From NCBI GenBank assembly GCA_013298375.1, contig JAAFHM010000375.1, positions 1 through 5,133 on the forward strand: a DNA stretch of 5,133 nucleotides. The letters are read 5' to 3'. The stretch comes from Ignavibacteria bacterium. GTDB taxonomy: Bacteria; Bacteroidota; Ignavibacteria; Kapaibacteriales; UBA4661. Below, piece by piece: positions 1 to 5,133 of the stretch. Each line of letters opens with the position of its first letter. The stretch's first letter is position 1. The notes under the pieces are model-generated. The model was not told the DNA's origin, did no database searches, and was given only the letters and a program-made list of their open reading frames with translations. The translations under genes were made by a program, and so were the position numbers.

Positions 1-322
1 GCTCACACAAAACAAGGCAAGGACCGAGAAGGCTTGTTCCAAGAAGCATTCGAGAAATACCACCAAGCAGTTACCATCAAACCGGACTTCTACGAAGCAT
101 GGTACAATTGGGGAAATGCTTTAGCAAACCTCGCTCACACAAAACAAGGCAAGGAAAGAGAAGGCTTGTTCCAAGAAGCATTCGAGAAATACCACCAAGC
201 AGTTACCATCAAACCGGACAAACACGAAGCATGGTACAATTGGGGAAATGCTTTAGCAAACCTCGCGCAAACAAAACAAGGCAAGGATGCAGAAGAATTG
301 TTCCAACAAGCCTTTGAGAAAT
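1..322. repeat. 132-bp tandem repeat within the TPR gene (two near-identical copies plus a partial third)
   Basis: Copy 1 (1-132) and copy 2 (133-264) differ at only 6 of 132 bases by direct comparison. The changes sit in two clusters: codons 8-9 of the unit (Asp-Arg to Glu-Arg) and codons 30-31 (Phe-Tyr to Lys-His). A third copy starts at 265 and stays recognisable to about 322, then diverges into the C-terminal part of the protein. The period is a multiple of three, so the frame is kept. Copy 1 begins exactly at base 1, so more copies probably lie upstream. Confidence 0.93.
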
Positions 323-537
323 GCCGCACGGCAATTCAACATGGTGGACAGTCATACAATCTTGCGTGCCTCTATGCGCTACAAGGCAAGAAAGACCAAG
401 CGCTGGAGGTGTTGGAGGTATCGCTTTCAAAACATGAAATAACGGCAGAGGTTGTCGAGAAGGATGATGATTGGAAAAACTTGCTCACGGATGCCGATTT
501 TATGCGCATGATAGCAAAGCATAAAACCTCACGCTAA
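1..537 (+). CDS. TPR-repeat protein, 5'-truncated by the window edge
   Basis: The reading frame is open from base 1 to the TAA at 535-537, giving 178 residues of a protein whose N-terminus lies outside the window. An internal TTG at 34 is not a credible start, because it falls inside a repeat. The visible part has two complete 44-residue TPR-like units (residues 1-44 and 45-88) and a third that degenerates after about 20 residues. Each unit shows the TPR signature EAWYNWGNALANLA for helix A and FQEAFEKYHQAVTIKPD for helix B, joined by a charged TKQGK linker that makes it about 10 residues longer than the canonical 34. The C-terminal segment (about residues 108-178) has a further TPR-like helix pair, with YNLACLYALQGKKDQAL followed by an acidic DDDW stretch. 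TPR arrays are scaffolds for protein-protein contacts; the partner is unknown. Cellular location cannot be judged without the N-terminus. The gene converges with the peptidase gene and ends just before a strong hairpin. Confidence 0.9.
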   Translation, partial: AHTKQGKDREGLFQEAFEKYHQAVTIKPDFYEAWYNWGNALANLAHTKQGKEREGLFQEAFEKYHQAVTIKPDKHEAWYNWGNALANLAQTKQGKDAEELFQQAFEKCRTAIQHGGQSYNLACLYALQGKKDQALEVLEVSLSKHEITAEVVEKDDDWKNLLTDADFMRMIAKHKTSR

Positions 538-601
538 AACGCCAAGTTTTTACCCAAAAGCAATTCTCGGCTTCTCCAACCGCGACGACATATTTTTACA
601 A

Positions 602-644
602 AAAAGCCCTGTACGCCAGATTCCATCGTGTGTACAGGGCTTTT
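602..644. terminator. Rho-independent terminator hairpin, probably bidirectional
   Basis: A perfect 13-bp stem pairs 602-614 with 632-644. It can extend by a G-U and a C-G pair (615-616 with 630-631), leaving a 13-nt loop. The left arm begins with an A run (600-605), and the right arm ends in TTTT followed by GCTTTT, so U-rich ends exist in both directions. It lies 65 bp after the TPR stop codon and 93 bp beyond the peptidase stop codon on the opposite strand. It is therefore well placed to end TPR transcription and to back up termination of the peptidase transcript. Confidence 0.88.
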
Positions 645-665
645 GCTTTTCGAGGGTAGTTTCCG

Positions 666-710
666 AAAAAATGCCTCCCGTGCGAGTATCAGTCAGGGAT
701 TGAGGGCATT
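666..710 (-). terminator. Probable rho-independent terminator of the prolyl oligopeptidase gene
   Basis: Read on the minus strand, AATGCCCTC (710-702) can pair with GAGGCATT (677-670) with one bulged base, and inner CCC/GGG bases can add to the stem. The arm runs straight into a run of six T residues (671-666 on the minus strand). It starts 27 bp after the peptidase stop codon, the usual distance for a gene-end terminator. The loop is fairly long, so this is weaker than the hairpin at 602-644. Confidence 0.55.
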
Positions 711-736
711 CACCCAAGAGGAATATCCCAAAACCA

Positions 737-2866
737 TTAAAACTTCGGCTGCATCCCCAAATTCCACATCGTGAAGGCATACACATCCGCCGTTTCTTCA
801 AGCGATTTTTTTGTATTGCTTGCGCCATGCCCGGACTTCGTTGCAATGCGAATCAGCACGGGATTCTCGCCTTTATGCCGCTCCTGCAACGTCGCCGCAA
901 ACTTGAAACTATGCGCCGGAACAACGCGGTCGTCATGGTCTGCTGTCGTAACCATCGTTGCGGGGTACGAAACGCCTTGCTTCAAGTTGTGGAGCGGCGA
1001 ATAGCCGTAAATATACTTGAACTCCGCTTCGGTGCTTTCTGCCGAGCCGTAATCGGCAATCCAATTCCAGCCAATGGTAAATTTGTGAAAGCTCAGCATA
1101 TCCATCACGCCAACCGCAGGAAGCGCCACTTTGAAGAGTTCGGGACGCTGGCACAGTACCGCGCCAACAAGCAAGCCGCCATTCGAGCCGCCCTGCATTG
1201 CCAATTTTGCTGACGACGTATAGCGCTCTTTGATGAGATATTCCGCAGCACCAATAAAATCATCAAAAACGTTTTGCTTTTTGAGTTTCATGCCCTGCTC
1301 ATGCCACTTCTCGCCGTATTCGCCGCCGCCACGCAAAGTGACTTGTACAAATACGCCCCCTTGTTCCAACCACGCAATACGCAAAGGACTGAAACCCGGA
1401 AAAAGCGAAACATTAAATCCACCATAACCATAAACTAGCGTTGGGTTTTGCCCGTCCAATTTCAAGCCTTTTTTGTGAACGACAAACATCGGTACTTTTG
1501 TGCCGTCTTTGCTCGTGAAAAAGAGTTGTTTCGTTTCGTAATCTTCTGGCTTGAAGGAGACTTCCGATGCGCGAAACAGGCTTGATTGCTTGCTTGCAAG
1601 ATTGTAGCGGTAAATCGTCGGTGGGAAGGTGAAGGAGGTGAAGGTGAAAAACACCTCTTTATCATCGCGCTCGCCACCAAAGCCAGAAACCGTGCCGATT
1701 GCGGGCAGTTGTACTTCGTTTTCCAGCTTGCCACTGGTGTCGTAAACATAGACGCGATGCGAAACATCTTTCGAGTACACAGCAAAAAGTTTACCACCCG
1801 CCGTACCAGCAGAAATCAGGGGTTCAGGCTTTTCAGGCAGAACTTCTTTCCAATCATTTTCCGATGATTTTGCGGGGTCAATGAGCAAAACACGTTGATT
1901 TGGGGCTTTGTAATTGGTCTGAACAAGGAGTTTATCGCCGAGATTATCCAAAACGGAAAAATCATGGTCAAATTCGCCAATAATTTTCGTGAAATCTTTC
2001 TGTCCCTTTGCCAAATCCCGCACGTAGAGCGCGTTTCCATCCTTGCCTTTGCCTCTGTCGGAAATAGACAATATCAAAAAGCGCTCGTCATCGGTAACGC
2101 TCACGATATGGAAGCGCTGAGGGTTTTTGCTATCCTCAAAAATCAACTCGTCTTTGCTTTGGTCAGTGCCAAGTTTGTGGTAAAAAACTTGATGATTTTC
2201 ATTCTTTGCCGAAAGGAGCTTGGTTGTATCGGGCGGCGCGGGATAACGGCTGTAAAAAAAGCCGTCTTTGTACCACGAAATACCCGACACTTTCACCCAA
2301 CGCAGACGGTCGGTGAGTTTTTTGCGCGTAGCAATCTCCATAACGTTGATTTCAAGCCAATCCGAACCACCGGACGACAAGCCGTATCCCCAATATTTCG
2401 TGTCGTTGGAAATAGAGGAAGCGCCCAGACGCACCGTTCCATCAGGCGAGAGTGCATTGGGGTCAAAAAAGACTTCCGGCTTGCCTTCTAACCCTTTTTG
2501 AATATAGAGAACAGATTGATTCTGCAAACCGTCATTTTTCGAGAAAAAGTAATATTCACCTTTGCGTGAAGGAGTCGAATATTTGGGATAGTTGTAAATC
2601 TGCTCCAAACGTTTTGCCAGAGCGCCTCGGTAAGGGATTTGGTCTAAATAACCAAACGTTACTTTGTTCTCCGCTTCGACCCATTTTGCTGTCGCGCTGG
2701 ATGTGTCGTCCTCCAGCCAATGATACGGGTCGGCGACTTTTGTACCAAAGTAGGTGTCGGAGTGTTCAGTTTTCAAGGCTTGCGGATATTGGAGCGGTTT
2801 CTGTTGTGCAGGTGTCATACTCGAAGTGGTAAAAATAAAAACAAGAACAAGAGCAATACGGTACAT
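737..2866 (-). CDS. Secreted prolyl oligopeptidase (serine peptidase family S9A)
   Basis: This 709-residue protein is a prolyl endopeptidase, which cleaves short peptides after proline, here probably in the periplasm. Residues 1-20 (MYRIALVLVFIF... ending TPA) form a Sec signal peptide. Residues about 25-95 and the final 260 or so make up the alpha/beta-hydrolase part, and about 96-445 form the beta-propeller that gates the active site. The catalytic residues are visible: Ser561 in GGSNGG, Asp645 in DHDDRVVP and His680 in SGHGA. Arg647 and Trp602 (in GWNW) match the known substrate Arg643 and proline-stacking Trp595 of porcine prolyl oligopeptidase by spacing from the catalytic serine. YGYGGF at 479-484 carries the oxyanion-hole tyrosine, and LRGGGEYG follows at about 511. 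Length matches the roughly 710-residue family. I chose the ATG at 2866 because the signal peptide begins there; a TTG at 2950 would add 28 non-signal residues. No Shine-Dalgarno sequence precedes 2866. The gene diverges from doxX and converges on the TPR gene. Confidence 0.96.
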   Translation of the reverse strand: MYRIALVLVFIFTTSSMTPAQQKPLQYPQALKTEHSDTYFGTKVADPYHWLEDDTSSATAKWVEAENKVTFGYLDQIPYRGALAKRLEQIYNYPKYSTPSRKGEYYFFSKNDGLQNQSVLYIQKGLEGKPEVFFDPNALSPDGTVRLGASSISNDTKYWGYGLSSGGSDWLEINVMEIATRKKLTDRLRWVKVSGISWYKDGFFYSRYPAPPDTTKLLSAKNENHQVFYHKLGTDQSKDELIFEDSKNPQRFHIVSVTDDERFLILSISDRGKGKDGNALYVRDLAKGQKDFTKIIGEFDHDFSVLDNLGDKLLVQTNYKAPNQRVLLIDPAKSSENDWKEVLPEKPEPLISAGTAGGKLFAVYSKDVSHRVYVYDTSGKLENEVQLPAIGTVSGFGGERDDKEVFFTFTSFTFPPTIYRYNLASKQSSLFRASEVSFKPEDYETKQLFFTSKDGTKVPMFVVHKKGLKLDGQNPTLVYGYGGFNVSLFPGFSPLRIAWLEQGGVFVQVTLRGGGEYGEKWHEQGMKLKKQNVFDDFIGAAEYLIKERYTSSAKLAMQGGSNGGLLVGAVLCQRPELFKVALPAVGVMDMLSFHKFTIGWNWIADYGSAESTEAEFKYIYGYSPLHNLKQGVSYPATMVTTADHDDRVVPAHSFKFAATLQERHKGENPVLIRIATKSGHGASNTKKSLEETADVYAFTMWNLGMQPKF

Positions 2867-2960
2867 AGTTGGTAAGGGGTTGAGTGAAGAAAAATGAGGT
2901 TCGGAGAGCTTGAATGCAAGGTTTGATTGTGAATGGGTTTTTAAATGCAATATTCCTCCG

Positions 2961-2991
2961 CCAAAATAACCATAAATTGTCTGAGTATCAA
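2961..2991 (-). promoter_or_regulatory. Candidate promoter of the prolyl oligopeptidase gene
   Basis: On the minus strand, TTGATA (2991-2986) is followed after 17 bp by TATTTTGG (2968-2961). This fits a sigma70-like -35/-10 layout. It also nearly fits the Bacteroidota pattern of a TTG element about 20 bp upstream of TAnnTTTG, with one mismatch. Transcription would start near 2954 and leave a leader of about 88 nt before the ATG at 2866. The assignment rests on motif matching only. Confidence 0.4.
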
Positions 2992-3115
2992 GGCGAGATT
3001 TGGCGAGGACGTGATATGAAATAGCTTAATGTGAGGGCAATAGCGCTCATCCCATTTTTCGCATAATTCATCCCAATCTTTTTTCCGCCCCCCAGTTTTT
3101 TATGTAGGTTCGCTT

Positions 3116-3123
3116 TACCTTTG
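3116..3123 (+). promoter_or_regulatory. Bacteroidota-type -7 promoter box of the DoxX gene
   Basis: TACCTTTG matches the Bacteroidota -7 consensus TAnnTTTG at every fixed position and lies 28 bp before the ATG at 3152. Transcription would begin around 3128-3131, giving a leader of about 22 nt. No clear TTG element is seen at the -33 distance, where the sequence is a T run (about 3096-3101). Confidence 0.45.
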
Positions 3124-3151
3124 TTCCTTTTTCACTTTTTCAGTTCGTTCT

Positions 3152-3562
3152 ATGAATATCTTCAACAATACGTTTTTGCTGCGTTTTGCCGTTGCCCTGA
3201 TATTGCTCATTCATGGAGCAGGAGGAATGTTTAACGGCGGTATCAATGCCTTTGGCAATCTCTATCTGAACCAAGTTGGTTTTGCACCTTTTGGTCTTTA
3301 TCTGGCATGGGCAATTAAGCTATCGCACCTTGTTTGTGTGGTTTGTTTGCTGTGGGATAAATATATTTTTTATCCGGCACTCATTACTATCGTGATTCTG
3401 ATTGCAGGTATTGTTATGATTCACGGACGCGAAGGCTGGTTTGTCGTTGGTGGGGGACGCAATGGCGTGGAATTTAACTTCTTACTTATCTTTGCCCTCC
3501 TGACGCTCATGTTTCCTCATGGTTTGCGGAAAAATACCCCTCTGATGGATAAAGAGAAATGA
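3152..3562 (+). CDS. DoxX family membrane protein
   Basis: The 136-residue product is a small inner-membrane protein with four predicted helices: about residues 8-25, 46-68, 72-90 and 107-122. It shows the DoxX pattern: an early Arg in helix 1 (R11) with a following HG (21-22), the NAFGNL/GFAPFG loop at about 32-48, HG at 91-92, and a glycine-rich GGGRNGVE loop (100-107) before the last helix. DoxX proteins are named after the small subunit of archaeal thiosulfate:quinone oxidoreductase, but most bacterial members have no assigned reaction, and none is assigned here. A CVVC motif (62-65) lies within helix 2. The length is typical for the family. The ATG at 3152 is preceded by a pyrimidine-rich stretch with no Shine-Dalgarno sequence. 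The gene has its own candidate promoter and appears to be a single-gene unit, with a long gap before the esterase. Confidence 0.87.
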   Translation: MNIFNNTFLLRFAVALILLIHGAGGMFNGGINAFGNLYLNQVGFAPFGLYLAWAIKLSHLVCVVCLLWDKYIFYPALITIVILIAGIVMIHGREGWFVVGGGRNGVEFNFLLIFALLTLMFPHGLRKNTPLMDKEK

Positions 3563-3836
3563 GACGGTGATGAAGAAAATACAATAGGGCAAAATCTCTG
3601 TCCCGCGTAACTCACAGTTCGTCACAATAATTTTTGTCGCCGACTTTTGCCTTCATATTTTCGTCCTGTAACTTCCTCCAAAATCATCAAGGAATCAGCC
3701 CCAGTGCGTGGTTGATACGTTTTCCGCATAGAGAAAATTGATTGTTCCTTTCGTTTTCAAATCTTCGGTGTCCGTGTGTACCGCGCACAGATTCCTTGAT
3801 GTTTTTTTTCATTGTATGCACAAGTAATATTTACTC
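3563..3836. other. Intergenic region between the DoxX and esterase genes
   Basis: These 274 bp contain no supported gene. Besides the hairpin at 3680-3809, I see only a weak 7-bp inverted repeat GGCAAAA/TTTTGCC (3588-3594 and 3645-3651) with a 50-nt loop. There is no clear TAnnTTTG box in the last 27 bp before the esterase start. The esterase promoter is therefore either upstream of or within the hairpin, or the gene is read through from doxX. Confidence 0.6.
3680..3809 (+). terminator. Long terminator-like hairpin with structured interior (candidate structured RNA)
   Basis: CATCAAGGAATC (3685-3696) and GATTCCTTGATG (3790-3801) form a perfect 12-bp inverted repeat. The right arm is followed at once by eight T residues (3802-3809), as in a rho-independent terminator. 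Beyond one mismatch, A3680-A3683 can pair with part of the T run. Inside, GTGCGTGGT (3704-3712) pairs with ACCGCGCAC (3780-3788) over 9 bp with one G-U pair. After a small bulge, 3715-3718 can pair with 3776-3779. The apical part (about 3721-3773) may hold a small TTTTC/GAAAA hairpin (3720-3724 with 3733-3737). It starts 118 bp after the doxX stop and ends 27 bp before the esterase start, so it could be the doxX terminator, an attenuator in the esterase leader, or a free RNA. I recognise no known RNA family. Confidence 0.5.
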
Positions 3837-5003
3837 ATGCAAAAGCCTTGTCCATCATCACTTTCTGCAATAACGCTCTGTATCTTGCTTTTTCTACTGC
3901 CATTGCTAACGGCGTGTGCGGGAGAGAAAATGGTCACAGGCGTAGTCGATGAACGACCATCTGGAAGCCGCATTATTGCTGCAACAATAGAAGGTCGCAC
4001 GCTCAGTATTTATCTTCCGCAAGGCTATGATTCGGCAGTGAAGGGCGGCACGACGCGCTTTCCCGTTGTGTATTTTTATGACGGGCAAAGTGTTTTTTGG
4101 GGGCTTGGCGCAGCACAAATTTTGGATGAATACATCGCTGCAAAGCTCATCAAACCGATGATTCTGGTTGGGGTGCATAGCTCCTCGGAGCGCACCAGCG
4201 AAACTGTACCATATAACGACGCATGGATACAAGCGAATTGGGGACGCTACACACCCCGCGCCCAGGAGTTTGCGGAACTGCTCAAAAACCGCATTATTCC
4301 AATAATTGATGAGCAATATCATACCGACAAACGCTCTGAAAACCGTGCCATTATGGGCTATTCGCTTGGTGGTTTGTTCGCCGGATGGTGCGCACTGCAT
4401 TATCCCGAAACCTTTGGTATGGCATCATGTTTTTCACCATCGTTTTGGGTAGCGGACGAGCAGTTTTTTGTAGAGGCAAAAGCAAGTACAAAGCCGCTTC
4501 AACGCTTCCGTTTTGATATTGGCGCGACAACAGGCGAATGGAATTATTATGTGCCTCTTCTGGTAATTTTGAAGCAAAAAGGCATGAAGGCGGGAGAGAA
4601 TTTGATGTACTACGAAGACCCAAAAGGCAGACACGACGCGGTTTCGTGGCAAGAGCGTCTGCCGGATGCACTGCTCATGTTCGCCGGTGTACAAGCCTCA
4701 AACGCGCCTCCAGACTCTGTTGTATCATGGAATATCGAAACCGAAATTATTGCCAGTGCATCCACTCCGGGACGCTTTTTCCTTCGCCTCAATCCGATTG
4801 TCACGCTCCAAAGTGGTATTCGCTACTCACTTGCCACCGAAGCCGCTTATAAACTGGCGAATGAGCAAGACGGCGCATTAGCGACCGATGGACGTTTTGA
4901 ATTTCGCAGCACACGTGATTTGGAGGTTGATATTGCGTACAAACATCTCAAAAAGCGCGTTATTATTAGCTACGCAGATATTCAACGGCGCATGGGGAAA
5001 TAA
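3837..5003 (+). CDS. Lipoprotein esterase, alpha/beta hydrolase of the enterochelin-esterase-like family
   Basis: The 388-residue product starts with a lipoprotein signal peptide: a hydrophobic stretch (about 9-24) ends in the lipobox LTAC, so Cys27 would be lipidated and the enzyme anchored to a membrane facing the periplasm or outside. Residues about 45-285 form an alpha/beta hydrolase of the putative-esterase (esterase D/enterochelin esterase) superfamily. Supporting marks are FPVVYFYDG (75-83), the nucleophile elbow GYSLGG with Ser176, and the late His266 in KGRHDAVSWQERLP. The acidic partner is uncertain; Asp228 or Glu234 in FDIGATTGEW are candidates. Relatives hydrolyse siderophore, acyl or sugar esters; the substrate here cannot be read from the sequence. 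The last 100 residues or so (about 290-388) form an extra, probably beta-rich domain that I do not recognise. The ATG at 3837 is chosen because the signal peptide begins there; there is no Shine-Dalgarno sequence. It may share a transcript with the next gene. Confidence 0.9.
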   Translation: MQKPCPSSLSAITLCILLFLLPLLTACAGEKMVTGVVDERPSGSRIIAATIEGRTLSIYLPQGYDSAVKGGTTRFPVVYFYDGQSVFWGLGAAQILDEYIAAKLIKPMILVGVHSSSERTSETVPYNDAWIQANWGRYTPRAQEFAELLKNRIIPIIDEQYHTDKRSENRAIMGYSLGGLFAGWCALHYPETFGMASCFSPSFWVADEQFFVEAKASTKPLQRFRFDIGATTGEWNYYVPLLVILKQKGMKAGENLMYYEDPKGRHDAVSWQERLPDALLMFAGVQASNAPPDSVVSWNIETEIIASASTPGRFFLRLNPIVTLQSGIRYSLATEAAYKLANEQDGALATDGRFEFRSTRDLEVDIAYKHLKKRVIISYADIQRRMGK

Positions 5004-5052
5004 CTATTATCAACGCCCACACTTCATTTTTCAACATATTTTCGGAAAAACT

Positions 5053-5133
5053 ATGATTCACAACATGAGATTTTATGCGATTTGTGTGGTTTTCTTCTCC
5101 ACTTTTTTACACCAAGGGCTAGCGCAAGAAAAA
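5053..5133 (+). CDS. N-terminus of a secreted protein, cut by the window edge
   Basis: An ATG at 5053 opens a frame that stays open to the last base, giving 27 residues. They read as a Sec signal peptide: MIHNMRF, a hydrophobic core (YAICVVFFSTFL), then the cleavage motif GLA before QEK. Cleavage is likely after Ala24. A second ATG at 5065 (Met5) is an alternative start that would keep the signal peptide. There is no Shine-Dalgarno sequence. The gene begins 49 bp after the esterase stop on the same strand, so co-transcription is plausible. Its function cannot be told from this fragment. Confidence 0.72.
   Translation, partial: MIHNMRFYAICVVFFSTFLHQGLAQEK

Larger units (their letters stand above)
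2867..3151. other. Divergent intergenic region between the peptidase and DoxX genes
   Basis: These 285 bp hold no convincing reading frame. The contents I can point to are a candidate promoter for the peptidase (2961-2991, minus strand), a -7-type box for the DoxX gene (3116-3123), a direct repeat GGCGAG at 2992-2997 and 3002-3007, and a direct repeat TCATCCCA at 3047-3054 and 3068-3075. The part next to doxX on the plus strand is pyrimidine-rich (about 3076-3151). Confidence 0.7.

Noticed and set aside
550..846. 98-codon minus-strand reading frame overlapping the end of the peptidase gene
   Set aside because: It covers both terminator hairpins and the peptidase 3' end in another frame, with a low-quality Cys/Arg/Gly-rich translation.
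1895..2491. 198-codon plus-strand reading frame
   Set aside because: It lies wholly antisense to the propeller region of the prolyl oligopeptidase, has no recognisable domain or signal, and is explained by the codon bias of the true gene.
3033..3048. Small GAG.GC-AATA-GC.CTC hairpin in the divergent region
   Set aside because: Five pairs broken by a G-G mismatch, no T run, and no relation to a gene end.
3588..3651. GGCAAAA/TTTTGCC inverted repeat as the doxX terminator
   Set aside because: Only 7 bp, largely A-T, with a 50-nt loop and no T run after the right arm.
3685..3801. Inverted repeat read as the ends of a MITE-like mobile element
   Set aside because: The 12-bp ends fit, but there is no flanking direct duplication and no second copy in the window; the T8 run and nested stem fit an RNA hairpin better.
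3812..3823. TTGT-ATGC-ACAA palindrome just before the esterase start as an operator
   Set aside because: Only 4-bp arms around a 4-bp spacer; expected by chance in AT-rich intergenic DNA.
3906..4400. 164-codon minus-strand reading frame
   Set aside because: Antisense to the esterase core, with no domain or export signal; the plus-strand frame has a clear lipobox and catalytic motifs.
5037..5044. TATTTTCG as a -7 box for the last gene
   Set aside because: One mismatch to TAnnTTTG, no TTG element at the right distance, and the start would be almost at the ATG; co-transcription with the esterase is simpler.

Overview
The window holds four protein genes and the 5' end of a possible fifth reading unit: a truncated tetratricopeptide-repeat (TPR) gene (+, 1-537), a secreted prolyl oligopeptidase (-, 737-2866), a DoxX-family membrane protein (+, 3152-3562), a lipoprotein alpha/beta-hydrolase esterase (+, 3837-5003), and the first 27 codons of a secreted protein running off the right edge (+, 5053-5133). 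No tRNA, rRNA, CRISPR array, insertion sequence or phage gene is visible.

Organism: the base composition is moderate, none of the preferred start codons has a Shine-Dalgarno sequence in front of it, and a perfect Bacteroidota-type -7 box (TACCTTTG, consensus TAnnTTTG) lies just upstream of the DoxX gene. Together with the protein families (periplasmic S9A peptidase, four-helix DoxX, 44-residue TPR units) this points to the Bacteroidota/Chlorobiota (FCB) group. This is inference; no species is claimed.

Layout: the TPR gene and the peptidase gene converge on a 199-bp gap that holds two terminator hairpins, one with a 13-15 bp stem that could serve both directions and one oriented for the peptidase. 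The peptidase and DoxX genes diverge from a 285-bp regulatory region with a candidate promoter for each and two short direct repeats. The 274-bp gap between DoxX and the esterase contains the most unusual non-coding signal: a 12-bp perfect inverted repeat enclosing a second 9-bp stem and ending in eight T residues. It is either an elaborate terminator or a structured leader. The esterase and the following secreted-protein start are 49 bp apart on the same strand and may be co-transcribed.

Function: three of the products carry export signals (Sec signal peptide, lipobox, Sec signal peptide) and a fourth is an inner-membrane protein, so the region is envelope-oriented, with one peptidase and one esterase. 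Nothing ties them into one pathway, and I see no convincing new multi-gene system. The strongest leads are the structured element at 3680-3809, the near-identical 132-bp TPR repeats at the left edge, and the unassigned C-terminal domain of the esterase.
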